Assembly (NCBI RefSeq): GCF_000380485.1
Contig: NZ_AQYG01000051.1
Location: 248,001-312,000, forward strand
Reading direction: 5' to 3'
From: Jongsikchunia kroppenstedtii DSM 45133
Lineage (GTDB): Bacteria > Actinomycetota > Actinomycetes > Mycobacteriales > Mycobacteriaceae
DNA length: 64,000 bases
Shown: in pieces, positions 8,458-16,788 of the stretch
Numbering within the stretch: position 1 is the first letter of the stretch
Layout: the number at the start of each line of letters is the position of its first letter
Program-made: the position numbers and the translations under genes
Notes under the pieces: generated by a model
What the model saw: the letters and a program-made list of their open reading frames with translations, nothing else
Databases searched by the model: none
What the model was told of the DNA's origin: nothing

Positions 8458-8521
8458 CGCCCGCGGAACCCACGCACGAAGACCGCACTGCGCCTGAGGC
8501 TTTGGCGTCGCACCGCGGGCG
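8458..8521. terminator. Hairpin between convergent genes
   Basis: Nine-base arms CGCCCGCGG (8458-8466) and CCGCGGGCG (8513-8521) flank a 46-base loop holding further GC-rich pairing. It lies between the convergent tetR and PF10118 genes and could terminate both, though there is no clear T tract. Confidence 0.45.
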
Positions 8522-8530
8522 TATGCATCG

Positions 8531-9382
8531 CTACCGTCGCATATTGGCAGCGAGTTGGCCGGTCTCACCGAACAACTCGGGCTGCCACCGATTCAGCAGG
8601 TCCGTGTTGTCGACGTCGTTCGGATGGAATCCGACGGTGAAGTACTGGCGGATTCGCCGGCGCACCGCCGGTTTCACGAACGGCGAACGGCGCAGGCTCC
8701 AGACGCTGCGAGCAAGACGCACCGGGTTGTAGGCGGCCCGGTCTCTGAACAAGGACAGCGCAGTGGATATGACGACGCTGCCCGCAAAAGTGGATGACAC
8801 CAGACGCATGGTCCAGATGCGGCGACGCTCACTACCGCCGACTGCCCGGTAGACATCGAAGGCGACGGCGCGGTGCTCGGATTCTTCATACGCGTGCCAC
8901 AACAACATCTTCCGCACCTCGGTGGCGCCGAGCAGGGCCTGCGCATCCTCGTCACCAAGCAGGGATTCCGCGAGGACCGCCGTGAAATGCTCCAGCGCCG
9001 CGGTCATCGCCAGGCATGTCAGTGGGGAGAATGTTCGTTCGTCCCAGCGCAGCGCCATCCTGGTGAGTCGTTCGTTGAGCCTGGTGGGATAACCCATCTG
9101 CTGCAACCGCGCATTGAGCGCGGTGTGCTCGCGACCGTGGGTGACTTCCTGGCCGACAAATCCCTTGACCTGTTCCTTCAGAACGGGATCGGTGATCTGA
9201 TCCGCGTAGTGACGCACGGACCGTACGAAGAAGTCCTCGCCTTCGGGAAAGGTCGAAGACAGATATGCGACAAGGTGACTCATCACCAGGTCGCCCTGGA
9301 CGTAATGACGGTCGAGACCACCTTCCGGATAGTCGAAATGGATGCGGCGGGCCCGCACGGCGCGTGTATGGGTGTCAGTCAT
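8531..9382 (-). CDS. PF10118-type metal-dependent hydrolase
   Basis: A 283-residue protein of the predicted metal-dependent hydrolase family (PF10118). It is helical, with ferritin-like metal-ligand motifs: QEVTHGREH, an EHF on a later helix and HAYEESEHRAVAFD. These Glu/His pairs probably bind a di-metal centre. The reaction is not established. A hydrophobic segment at TFAGSVVISTALSLF may touch the membrane. Its start overlaps the stop of the upstream tetR by four bases, so the regulator and enzyme are one operon. Confidence 0.75.
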   Translation of the reverse strand: MTDTHTRAVRARRIHFDYPEGGLDRHYVQGDLVMSHLVAYLSSTFPEGEDFFVRSVRHYADQITDPVLKEQVKGFVGQEVTHGREHTALNARLQQMGYPTRLNERLTRMALRWDERTFSPLTCLAMTAALEHFTAVLAESLLGDEDAQALLGATEVRKMLLWHAYEESEHRAVAFDVYRAVGGSERRRIWTMRLVSSTFAGSVVISTALSLFRDRAAYNPVRLARSVWSLRRSPFVKPAVRRRIRQYFTVGFHPNDVDNTDLLNRWQPELFGETGQLAANMRR

Positions 9383-10038
9383 GCCTTTCTCCGATCGTCG
9401 GCTCCAGTTGGAACAGCCTCCAGTTGGAACAGCATTGTGGTGAAGAGGGCACGCACTTCGGCGATCTTGTCGCGCTGCCCCTCCTGGGTGGTGTCGTACA
9501 GACCAAGCCCGTCGTAGAGCGCCGTGATGGTACGGAGCAACACATCCATGAACGGCGCCGCCGCGTCGGTGAAGTACTCGGCGCCCGCCTTACGAAGAAT
9601 GGCGATGTATGCGTCGTCCCAGGTCGACATCAAGGCTCGCAGCTCCGGGTCATGCCGGGCTGCGATCGAAAGCTCCATCAAGGCACGGCATTCGGGCTGT
9701 TCGTAGTACGACCACAGGATGTCCAATGCCATCTGCGGAGTGCGCTGGTGCGGATCGAGTTCGGCCATACGCGTCTCGAAATCCGCCGCGCGCTTGGCGA
9801 CCAGGTGGCCGGCAGCCGCATTCACCAACGCCGCTTTGGTGGGGAAATGATGAGCGAGAGCGCCGCGGGATACACCGGCTCGTCGCACGACATCGTTGGT
9901 CGACGTAGCGGCGTAGCCCTTGTCGACAATGCATCCCAGAGTGGCCTCCAACAAGCGCTTGCGCATCGCCTCGACCCGCTCGGCACGAGGGATACGAACC
10001 GGTTCATCTGATTGCTGAGGGCGACCTCTTGCGGCCAT
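9379..10038 (-). CDS. TetR family regulator
   Basis: A 219-residue TetR regulator with DNA-binding segment TSTNDVVRRAGVSRGALAHHFPTKAALV. It is first in a two-gene operon with the PF10118 hydrolase (four-base overlap) and starts 26 bases downstream of a near-perfect palindrome, so it probably represses its own operon. The ligand is unknown; a fatty or other hydrophobic compound is only a guess from the partner family. Confidence 0.85.
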   Translation of the reverse strand: MAARGRPQQSDEPVRIPRAERVEAMRKRLLEATLGCIVDKGYAATSTNDVVRRAGVSRGALAHHFPTKAALVNAAAGHLVAKRAADFETRMAELDPHQRTPQMALDILWSYYEQPECRALMELSIAARHDPELRALMSTWDDAYIAILRKAGAEYFTDAAAPFMDVLLRTITALYDGLGLYDTTQEGQRDKIAEVRALFTTMLFQLEAVPTGADDRRKA

Positions 10039-10064
10039 GTCTGGACTCTAGGCCCAATTTCACA

Positions 10065-10084
10065 AACAGGCAAGCCTGCCTGTT
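10065..10084. promoter_or_regulatory. Palindromic operator upstream of tetR/PF10118 operon
   Basis: Perfect 8-base arms AACAGGCA and TGCCTGTT separated by AGCC. It lies 27-46 bases upstream of the leftward tetR start, where a repressor would overlap the promoter. Typical of TetR sites in size and symmetry. Confidence 0.65.
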
Positions 10085-10093
10085 ATTTCGGAG

Positions 10094-11695
10094 TCATTCA
10101 TACACCCCCTCGACCGACCAGCCCTGTCCGGCGAAATGCAGCAGCAGGGCCCGCGAATCATCCAGCAGCACTTGGGCCCTCGCCGCCGGGCCGCCGCCGT
10201 CCGGGGCCCACCAGCGTTCGTCGGTCGGCCACGGCCCGGCCCACCACTCCAGATCCCAGCTCCGGCTGCCCCACGACAGCGTGGACGGCTCCGAGCTGAA
10301 ACCGCCGCGACCGGTCACCCGGACCGGCCGGCCATCCGGGTCGGTGATCTGGACCCGCTGCGACATCAGCACCGCCGGCGCCGGCTGCGGCAGCCTGGCC
10401 GGCCACGGCGCCTCCGGATCGGCGTCCGGCACCTGCTCATCACCCAGCGGAATCATCGTCACCTGTTGCGCGGGACCGGTCCCGCCGCTGCGGATCGGCA
10501 CCTGCACCGCCGCGCCGCCGAGCAGTCCCTGCACCCGCATGAGAGCCCGCTTGGCCCGCTGCGCCCCCTCGGGATCGGTTCCGCCGAGGCCGACCTCGCC
10601 CAAACCCATCTGCAGCGCAGCCGAATCCACCACCTCCACCGGCTCGAGCCGCAAAGTGACGATCGGCGAATCCGGCCGATCCCCCACCCCACGAACCGCC
10701 TTGCCGGTCAACCAGCCGTCGAGCTGCCAGCGCACCCGGTCGGCCGTCGCCTCCGGCGTCAACGGCTCGGCACACCGCCACACGCGCGAACACTCCTGGC
10801 CTGTCTCGGTTTTCGCCGTCACGATCAACCGGGTACAGGCCACGCTCGCCGCGGACAACGCGGCATGCAGTTCCACCGACAGCATCCGGCCGATGAAGGC
10901 CGCGGCATCCACTCGGTCCACCGGCGGGTCGCACTGATGCTCGACCACCAGATCCGGCGGCAGCGGCTGCCCCGACGGCGGGCGATCCGGTACCGCCCGC
11001 GCGACCCGGTGCGCCGCAATGGCATCGGCCCCGAACCTCGTGGCGACGTCGGCGGGCGACAGCCGCGCGAAGTCACCGATCCGCCGAATACCCAATCGGT
11101 ACAGCAGATCTACGAGATCCCCGCGGTCCTCGGCGCACAGGCTGGGCTCGGATGCGAGTTCGGCGATCGGCAGCGGCGCCAGGAATTCCGCGTCGCCGTT
11201 CTCCGGAACGATCTGCCCCCGACGGGCCGCGGTCACCGCCGTGAAGAGCTGGTCGGCCACCCCTATCGACGACTCCGCCCCATGCACCGATACCGCATCG
11301 ATGAGACGCTCGGCCGCAATCTCCATACCGCCGAAATACCGCGCGGCACCCGCCGCCGACATCACCAGCAGTCCCGGCCGCAGCACCTCGACGAAGGGAA
11401 TGGTCTCGATCACCCCGGCCACGACCGGTTCGAAGATCCGCGCATTTCTGCCGGCATCCGCGATCGCGACATGCAGCTCCGGCGAGATCGCCTGGCTCTC
11501 GCGTTTGCGCATCCCGCGCCGCACCCCCACCGCTCGGGCGGCGGCGTTGCAGGCCCTGACTCGCCCGTTCTCGAACACGGCGACCGGTCGATCCGGGGAA
11601 AGATCGATCTCCGCCGCCGCCGCAATGGCGGGCCAGTCGGGGCACCAGAGTGCGAGAACTCGAGGACACTCCGGGGTATCAGCTGGCTCGTGCAC
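10094..11695 (-). CDS. imuB: ImuB, catalytically inactive Y-family polymerase homologue
   Basis: A 533-residue DNA polymerase Y-family protein. ImuB is the adaptor of the mutasome: it links the DnaE2 polymerase, ImuA' and the beta clamp in damage-induced mutagenesis. The region where true Y polymerases carry the first catalytic acidic motif reads ALWCPDWPAIAAA, so metal-binding acids are lost, as known for ImuB. I chose the GTG at 11695, 17 bases inside the end of imuA', because it has a GGAAAGGGA ribosome-binding site and the family start. dnaE2 is not in the window. Confidence 0.85.
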   Translation of the reverse strand: MHEPADTPECPRVLALWCPDWPAIAAAAEIDLSPDRPVAVFENGRVRACNAAARAVGVRRGMRKRESQAISPELHVAIADAGRNARIFEPVVAGVIETIPFVEVLRPGLLVMSAAGAARYFGGMEIAAERLIDAVSVHGAESSIGVADQLFTAVTAARRGQIVPENGDAEFLAPLPIAELASEPSLCAEDRGDLVDLLYRLGIRRIGDFARLSPADVATRFGADAIAAHRVARAVPDRPPSGQPLPPDLVVEHQCDPPVDRVDAAAFIGRMLSVELHAALSAASVACTRLIVTAKTETGQECSRVWRCAEPLTPEATADRVRWQLDGWLTGKAVRGVGDRPDSPIVTLRLEPVEVVDSAALQMGLGEVGLGGTDPEGAQRAKRALMRVQGLLGGAAVQVPIRSGGTGPAQQVTMIPLGDEQVPDADPEAPWPARLPQPAPAVLMSQRVQITDPDGRPVRVTGRGGFSSEPSTLSWGSRSWDLEWWAGPWPTDERWWAPDGGGPAARAQVLLDDSRALLLHFAGQGWSVEGVYE

Positions 11696-12467
11696 CCGAT
11701 TCCCTTTCCGGCAGGTCCGTCGGCGCCGCCTGAATCCGTTCGACCGATGGCTGCAGTCGCATTCGGCCGTCGCTGAAGCAGACATCGACCCGGCCGTCAG
11801 CGCCGGCGAATCCTTTGCCCGCCGTGCGAACCGTCAGTGTGTATCCGCCGATCCGGCCGTATCCGGGACGTCGATCCGGCAGATGCCGATAGCCGCACAC
11901 CGTGCCATGGACCTTCAGCCGCGCCCCCGACCACCGCCCGTCGACCACCATCAACGCCGCCCCCTTGCCCCGAGCCCGGGCGGTGACCACCCGGCTGCGC
12001 GAGGGCGGCACCGACATCCCGCCCAGGCCCAGCACCACCAGATCCATGCCGTCGAGCAGCACCGCGGCGATCTCCACCGGGTCGGCCCCCGGATCGGGCA
12101 CCACCCCGATCCGGGACAGATCGGCACCCATATCCGCCGCCGCGGCCAGACACAGCTGCGGCCGGCCGATGACCGCGACCTGCCCGCCCGCGGCGGTCAC
12201 CTCGGCCACGATCGACAGCAGCACCGAGCTGGCACCGGCGAACTCCGTGACCGTGCCGCGCACCAGCCCGCCACCGGGGAACAACGGCGACAGCGCCGCC
12301 GATACCGCCAGCACATCCTGCGGATGGTGCTCGTCGAGCGACGACACGGACGACTGCTGTCGTTGCGGAACAATGGAATTCGCCCGACTCGCCGACGAGA
12401 CCGCCGCGATGCGCTGCCGCAGCTGCGCCAACTTGTCGACCCGCGCGTCCACCACCGGAGCGCTCAC
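11679..12467 (-). CDS. imuA': ImuA', RecA-like mutasome component
   Basis: A 262-residue protein related to the RecA/SulA-like ImuA family. It carries a degenerate P-loop region (VTEFAGASSVLLSIV), without a canonical Walker A. The GTG at 12467 is preceded by a strong GGAGGTGG site. It precedes and overlaps imuB. In mycobacteria the pair is LexA-controlled and supports DnaE2-dependent translesion synthesis. A LexA-type box lies 88 bases upstream, so the same control is likely here. Confidence 0.8.
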   Translation of the reverse strand: MSAPVVDARVDKLAQLRQRIAAVSSASRANSIVPQRQQSSVSSLDEHHPQDVLAVSAALSPLFPGGGLVRGTVTEFAGASSVLLSIVAEVTAAGGQVAVIGRPQLCLAAAADMGADLSRIGVVPDPGADPVEIAAVLLDGMDLVVLGLGGMSVPPSRSRVVTARARGKGAALMVVDGRWSGARLKVHGTVCGYRHLPDRRPGYGRIGGYTLTVRTAGKGFAGADGRVDVCFSDGRMRLQPSVERIQAAPTDLPERESGARAS

Positions 12468-12554
12468 ACTCCACCTCCCAGCCGTCGATCCGAACGCGAT
12501 GACCCAGTGGGAAGCGGATGCGGCCGGGAAGGTGCAACATCACGAAAACAGTCA

Positions 12555-12570
12555 TCGAACAAGTTTTCGA
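12555..12570. promoter_or_regulatory. LexA (SOS) box upstream of imuA'-imuB
   Basis: TCGAAC-AAGT-TTTCGA matches the actinobacterial SOS consensus TCGAAC-N4-GTTCGA with a single mismatch. It is upstream of imuA', a known member of the LexA regulon. Confidence 0.75.
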
Positions 12571-12707
12571 GTCAAGAGTAGGACGGGAGTCTGACAAGAC
12601 GCAAACATCCAGCATCCGGCCGCCGATCACACCTGCCCCAGCCGTCACAGAGCGCGCATATCCCCATGGAGCCCAAGCGCTTTCGGATTTCCGATAGCCT
12701 GGTTCCG

Positions 12708-13382
12708 ATGGATATCAGGGCATCGACCAACCCGATGACAGTCCGCGCCCGCAGCTGCCTGGACCGGCTCAACGCCCGTCATCCGTGGAGCCACAACGAC
12801 CACTTCCACGGATGGATCCTGCGCAATCTGCCCGAGCAGCGCCGACGGGCGCTCGACGTCGGCTGCGGACGCGGCGCGCTGATCGCGGCCCTGGCCGACC
12901 GCTTCGCGCACGTCGAGGGAACCGATCACGACCAGACGATGCGGGACGTCGCGACCCAGCGCACCGCGGAACTGGCCAACGTCACCGTCACCGCCCACCA
13001 GCTGGATGAACTCGCCGGCCCCTATGACCTCATCACCATGGTCGCCGTGCTGCACCACCTGGATCTCGACCGCACGCTCGCGCAGATCCGGCGGCTGCTC
13101 GCACCGGGCGGCCGCTTCCTCGTCGTCGGGCTCGCGCCGCCGGTCAGCACAGCCGACCAGGTCTGGGATCTCACCTCCGCCGTCGCCAATCCGCTCATCG
13201 GGATCGTCAAGCATCCCCGCCCAGCGGCGACTCGGCTCGCCCCGCAGTTCCCGGTGATGGATCCGACGATCCCGTTCGACGAGCTGTGCGCTCGATTCGC
13301 CGCCGAACTCCCCGGCAGCCGACTACGTCGTCGGCTGTGCTTCCGGTACACCGCCGTGTGGACGAACGCGCAGGTAATCTGA
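12708..13382 (+). CDS. Class I SAM-dependent methyltransferase
   Basis: About 224 residues. Motif I ALDVGCGRGALIA binds S-adenosylmethionine, followed by EGTDHD (acidic end of strand 2), DLITMVAVLHHLD and LAPGGRFLVVG, which complete a Rossmann-type class I methyltransferase. An HNDHFHGWIL segment upstream of the domain is typical of a common actinobacterial subfamily. The substrate is unknown. None of the candidate starts (ATG 12666, 12708, 12735) has a good ribosome-binding site; 12708 is chosen because a -10-like GATAGCCT lies 12 bases upstream, which would suit a leaderless transcript. Only six bases separate it from the kinase gene. Confidence 0.75.
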   Translation: MDIRASTNPMTVRARSCLDRLNARHPWSHNDHFHGWILRNLPEQRRRALDVGCGRGALIAALADRFAHVEGTDHDQTMRDVATQRTAELANVTVTAHQLDELAGPYDLITMVAVLHHLDLDRTLAQIRRLLAPGGRFLVVGLAPPVSTADQVWDLTSAVANPLIGIVKHPRPAATRLAPQFPVMDPTIPFDELCARFAAELPGSRLRRRLCFRYTAVWTNAQVI

Positions 13383-13388
13383 CCCGCA

Positions 13389-14615
13389 ATGACCGAGACA
13401 TCTTCCTCACAGCCGCCCCGACCGGTAGGGCCGGATTACCTGGTCGCCGGGCGTTACCGTCTGCGCTCGATGATCGGCGGCGGCGGCATGGGTGCGGTCT
13501 GGCTCGCGCATGACCAGCTGCTCGACCGCGAGATCGCCATCAAACAGGTCATCTCCACCGTCGGCATGACCGAATCGACCGCCGAGGAGATGCGTCAGCG
13601 GGCACTCCGCGAGGGACGTATCGCCGCGCGGCTGTCGCACCGCAACGCGATCGCAATGCACGACGTCGCTCTCGAAGCCGGCGAGCCGTGGCTGGTGATG
13701 GAATACCTTCCGTCGCAAAGTCTTGCGCAGATTCTCGATCTCACCGGCCCGATCCCGACGACCCAGGCCGCACAGCTCGGCGCGCAGGTCGCCGACGCGA
13801 TGGCCGAGGGCCACGAGGTCGGCATCATCCACCGCGACATCAAGCCCGGCAACATCCTGATCGCTGATACCGGCCGCAACGCCGGCATCGTGAAGATCAC
13901 CGACTTCGGCATCTCGCGCGCCCGCGGCGACGTTCAACTCACCCAGACCGGCGTGATCACCGGGACGCCGGCGTATTTCTCGCCCGAGGTCGCTCGCGGC
14001 GAAGAACCCACCGAGGCCTCCGACGTCTACTCCCTGGGGTCCACCCTCTACACCGCGGTCGAGGGCACTCCGCCGTTCGGTATCGACGAGAACTCGCTGG
14101 TCCTGCTCCACCGGGTGGCCGCCGGGAACATCAATCCGCCGCGCCAGGCCGGCGAGCTCGGACCGATCCTGCGGCAGATGCTCGATCCCGACCCGGCCGC
14201 CCGACCCACGATGACCCAGATCCGCGATCGGCTGGCGGTTATCGCGGCCGGTGAATCGGGCAACACCGCAACGGTTCTCACCGCACCGTTGACGGTCGGC
14301 ACGATGCCGATCCGGAACTATCCGAGCGCTGCGACCACCCGGGCGCACACCCCCGCCCCGCCGCCTGCCCCACAGTATTCCGTTCCGCCCCAGCCGATCC
14401 GGACCACACAATGGCCGCACACCTCGATGGTGAGCGCCCCCGAGTGGCAGTCGGGCCCGGAGTCCGCCGGGCCCACGTCGTATCCGTCATACCCGCCGAG
14501 AGACGTTCCGGCGCATGGCTATAGCAGCTCGCCCAAGGTGCTGGCCGCCGCGATCCTCGCCGTCTTCATCGCGCTCTCGGTACTGGCGCTGGTTCTCATC
14601 GGCACCCTGCGATAA
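13389..14615 (+). CDS. Membrane-anchored Ser/Thr protein kinase (PASTA-less)
   Basis: A 408-residue Hanks-type kinase. Gly-rich loop IGGGGMGAVW at 29-38, Lys52 in AIKQV, catalytic loop HRDIKPGN with Asp150, DFG at 172-174 and a GTPAYFSPE activation segment are all intact. A Pro-rich linker of about 100 residues leads to one C-terminal transmembrane helix (about 383-405) with almost nothing outside the membrane, so it has no extracellular sensor domain. It probably shares a transcript with the methyltransferase. Substrates are unknown; the adjacent envelope-stress module is a candidate by proximity only. Confidence 0.88.
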   Translation: MTETSSSQPPRPVGPDYLVAGRYRLRSMIGGGGMGAVWLAHDQLLDREIAIKQVISTVGMTESTAEEMRQRALREGRIAARLSHRNAIAMHDVALEAGEPWLVMEYLPSQSLAQILDLTGPIPTTQAAQLGAQVADAMAEGHEVGIIHRDIKPGNILIADTGRNAGIVKITDFGISRARGDVQLTQTGVITGTPAYFSPEVARGEEPTEASDVYSLGSTLYTAVEGTPPFGIDENSLVLLHRVAAGNINPPRQAGELGPILRQMLDPDPAARPTMTQIRDRLAVIAAGESGNTATVLTAPLTVGTMPIRNYPSAATTRAHTPAPPPAPQYSVPPQPIRTTQWPHTSMVSAPEWQSGPESAGPTSYPSYPPRDVPAHGYSSSPKVLAAAILAVFIALSVLALVLIGTLR

Positions 14616-14621
14616 CGACCG

Positions 14622-14636
14622 TAGCTGGTGATCAGC
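14622..14636. repeat. 15-base repeat, left copy flanking the three-component module
   Basis: TAGCTGGTGATCAGC, just after the kinase stop and before the 3' end of the response regulator gene. An identical copy occurs at 18374-18388, at the other end of the module. It also pairs with the CCAGCTAC at about 14650 to form a hairpin between the convergent genes. Confidence 0.6.
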
Positions 14637-14657
14637 CGGACGTTCAGCTGGCGCCAG

Positions 14658-15380
14658 CTACCCGATCTGGCGGTTGGCGGCCCAGCGGGTCAGTGCGTTC
14701 CGATTCGACTGCTGCGTTTTGCGCAGCACGTTGGAGGCATGCGTCTCAACGGTTTTGATGGAGATCACCAGATCCTCGGCGATCTCCCGATAGGTGTAGC
14801 CGCGGGCGAGCAGTCGCAGCACCTCCATCTCGCGGGGCGTCAACGAATCCAGCTCTGGGTCGAGATGCGGCTCGGGCACCGCCGACCGGCCGGTGAACGA
14901 GTCCAGCACGAAACCGGCCAGCCGCGGACTGAACACCGCATCGCCCTCGGCGACCCGTCGTACCGCGTCGGCGAGTTCGGGTCCCCCGATCGTCTTGGTC
15001 ACGTACCCGCGGGCGCCGGCCCGGATGGTCGCGATGACATCCTCGGCCGCATCCGACACGCTCAGCGCGAGGAAAATTGGAGACTTGTTCTCGTTAACAA
15101 CCTGGCCGGCCTCCGGCCTGCCCGGCCATCGGTCGGCGACCCCGCGCAGCACCGCGACCCCGCCGCCACCGGGCATGTGCACGTCCAGCAGCACCACATC
15201 CGGTGCGGCAGCGATGATTCCGGCGACCGCGTCGGCGACCGTGCCCGCCTCGCCGACCACGTCCATCCCGGATTCGCGCGCCAGCTCGGCCCGCACCCCG
15301 GACCGGAAGACGCCGTGGTCGTCCACCAGGAACAGTCGATATCGTCCCGGCGCCTGCCCGGCCCCATCCTGCTCAGTCAT
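14658..15380 (-). CDS. esrR: LuxR/NarL response regulator of a LiaR/EsrR-like system, with internal insertion
   Basis: A 240-residue NarL-type regulator: receiver domain with acidic Asp20-Asp21, phospho-acceptor Asp66 (LLDVHMPG) and FLALSVSDAAEDV, then a C-terminal LuxR helix-turn-helix (LTPREMEVLRLLARGYTYREIA). It overlaps the sensor kinase stop by eight bases. Between alpha 3 and beta 4 of the receiver it has about 15 extra residues (around GRPEAGQVVNENKSP) that I do not expect in the family; part of their DNA is a repeat seen again near 40.9 kb. By analogy with EsrISR of Corynebacterium glutamicum it should activate envelope-stress genes. Symbol is by analogy. Confidence 0.8.
   Translation of the reverse strand: MTEQDGAGQAPGRYRLFLVDDHGVFRSGVRAELARESGMDVVGEAGTVADAVAGIIAAAPDVVLLDVHMPGGGGVAVLRGVADRWPGRPEAGQVVNENKSPIFLALSVSDAAEDVIATIRAGARGYVTKTIGGPELADAVRRVAEGDAVFSPRLAGFVLDSFTGRSAVPEPHLDPELDSLTPREMEVLRLLARGYTYREIAEDLVISIKTVETHASNVLRKTQQSNRNALTRWAANRQIG
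15106..15127. repeat. 22-base dispersed repeat inside the response regulator gene
   Basis: A GC-rich 22-mer beginning CCGGCCTCC and ending GCCCGGCC, identical to 40892-40913. Here it sits in a hairpin with arms TGGCCGG and CCGGCCA (15103-15128). It is followed toward lower coordinates by a markedly AT-richer stretch, 15075-15100. Confidence 0.6.
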
Positions 15381-16689
15381 TGGACTCCTGCTCCATCCCG
15401 CTCCCCGGCACCCCGGTCTCCGCTGTCCCGTTCTCCGCCGTACCGTTCTCCGTGACCACCGTCTCGCGGGACCCTATCTCTGTTTCCCGGGCTGTTTCCC
15501 GGGGCATCGTCAGGCGCACCTCGGTGCCCCGGCCGGGCGTGGACTGCACCTCGGCACTGCCGCCGCGTCTATCCACCCGGGTCAGAATGGATTTCGCGAC
15601 GCCCTGCCGATCGTCCGGCACCGCATCCATGTCGAAACCCTTACCGCGATCGCGGATGAACACCTCGACCTCGAGATCGGTCACCTCGGCGTACACCGAC
15701 ACCTTGCGCTCACCGGAATGCTTGGCCGCGTTGACCATCGCCTCGCGCGTGGCACCCAGCAGCGCCGACCAGCATTCGACCTTCTTGGGTTCGGGATCGA
15801 AGGCCAAGTCCCCCACCGTGATCACATCCACCTCGATGCCGTAGCCGTCCTCGACCTCCGCCGCGATGGTGGCCAGCGCCGCCGCCAGGGAACTGCCCGG
15901 ATCCTGATTCCCGCCGAACAGCCACCGCCGCAGCTCGCGCTCCTGGCTGCGGGCGAGCCGGGCCACCTCCTCGGGCCGGTTGCTCTGCTTCTGGATCAGC
16001 GCCAGCGTCTGCAGCACCGAATCGTGCAGGTGCGACGCGATCTCCTCGCGTTCCTCGTTGCGGATGCGGGCCGACCGTTCGGCATTGATGGTGCGCAGCA
16101 TACGGATCCAGATGGGCACGGTGAGCAGCCCGACCCCGAGCAGGGTCGCGAGCACCGCGAGCACGCTGGTCGCCAGGCCGCCGATGTTCTTGGCGCCGGC
16201 CAGGACCGCGACCACCAGGCCGGCGACCACGAGCACGCTGCCACCGGCCAGACGTACCCACGTCAACGCCCGCGGCCGGGTGCGGCCCGCGCCCGTGGTG
16301 CTGTTGTCGACCTCCCGCCAGACCAGCATCGCGCCGATCGCCACGACGACCAGCGGCACCAGATATCCGGCTGGTGTTCCCGATGCCAGGAAGGCCACCA
16401 CGAACATCGCCGCCGCCCCCAGCAGGGCGAGCCCGATGCCCTGCCGCCGCTCGCCGGCCGCGGGCGGGTCGGTGTCGTCGCCCTGCGGGCACATGAACCA
16501 CAGCAACGCATAGGCGGCCGCACCGGCCCCCGCCATCGCCGCCAGCCCGACGAACACAACGCGCACCTTCAGCGGCTGCACGCCGAAATGGTCAGCGATG
16601 CCACCGCAGACGCCACCGATCACGCGGCCGCCGTCGCGGCGCACGATGCGCGCGGGCGAGGCGGACGCCCGGGGCGGAGATGAAGTCAC
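15373..16689 (-). CDS. esrS: PspC-domain sensor histidine kinase (LiaS/EsrS-like)
   Basis: About 438 residues. An N-terminal PspC domain (RVIGGVCGGIADHFG) is followed by five to six membrane helices, then a HisKA_3 dimerisation helix with the phospho-accepting His222 in SHLHDSVLQT and an HATPase_c domain (TREAMVNAAKHSG, DRGKGFD). A low-complexity C-terminal tail rich in ETGN follows. The GTG at 16689 is preferred over the ATG at 16725 because the intervening bases form an inverted repeat and look non-coding; this is uncertain. It diverges from the PspC/LiaF-like gene and is coupled to the regulator, a typical three-component arrangement. Confidence 0.82.
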   Translation of the reverse strand: MTSSPPRASASPARIVRRDGGRVIGGVCGGIADHFGVQPLKVRVVFVGLAAMAGAGAAAYALLWFMCPQGDDTDPPAAGERRQGIGLALLGAAAMFVVAFLASGTPAGYLVPLVVVAIGAMLVWREVDNSTTGAGRTRPRALTWVRLAGGSVLVVAGLVVAVLAGAKNIGGLATSVLAVLATLLGVGLLTVPIWIRMLRTINAERSARIRNEEREEIASHLHDSVLQTLALIQKQSNRPEEVARLARSQERELRRWLFGGNQDPGSSLAAALATIAAEVEDGYGIEVDVITVGDLAFDPEPKKVECWSALLGATREAMVNAAKHSGERKVSVYAEVTDLEVEVFIRDRGKGFDMDAVPDDRQGVAKSILTRVDRRGGSAEVQSTPGRGTEVRLTMPRETARETEIGSRETVVTENGTAENGTAETGVPGSGMEQESND

Positions 16690-16703
16690 GCTTCGATACT
16701 GAC

Positions 16704-16742
16704 ATGCCGGGAGCGAATCCGGCATCAGGGCAATGATCAGGG
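16704..16742. promoter_or_regulatory. Putative control region between divergent sensor and PspC/LiaF genes
   Basis: Contains an inverted repeat ATGCCGG / CCGGCAT (16704-16725) and a direct repeat ATCAGGG at 16724-16730 and 16736-16742. It lies between the divergent starts, where the response regulator would be expected to bind for autoregulation. No binding consensus is known to me. Confidence 0.35.
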
Positions 16743-16788
16743 TAAATCCCGATGGCGGGCCGTCGGCGCCGTCGACAGAATCGAATCC

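Noticed and set aside
10136-11776. A 546-codon open frame opposite imuB
   Set aside because: Composition is Arg/Pro/His-rich with no domain, and imuB on the other strand is well supported.
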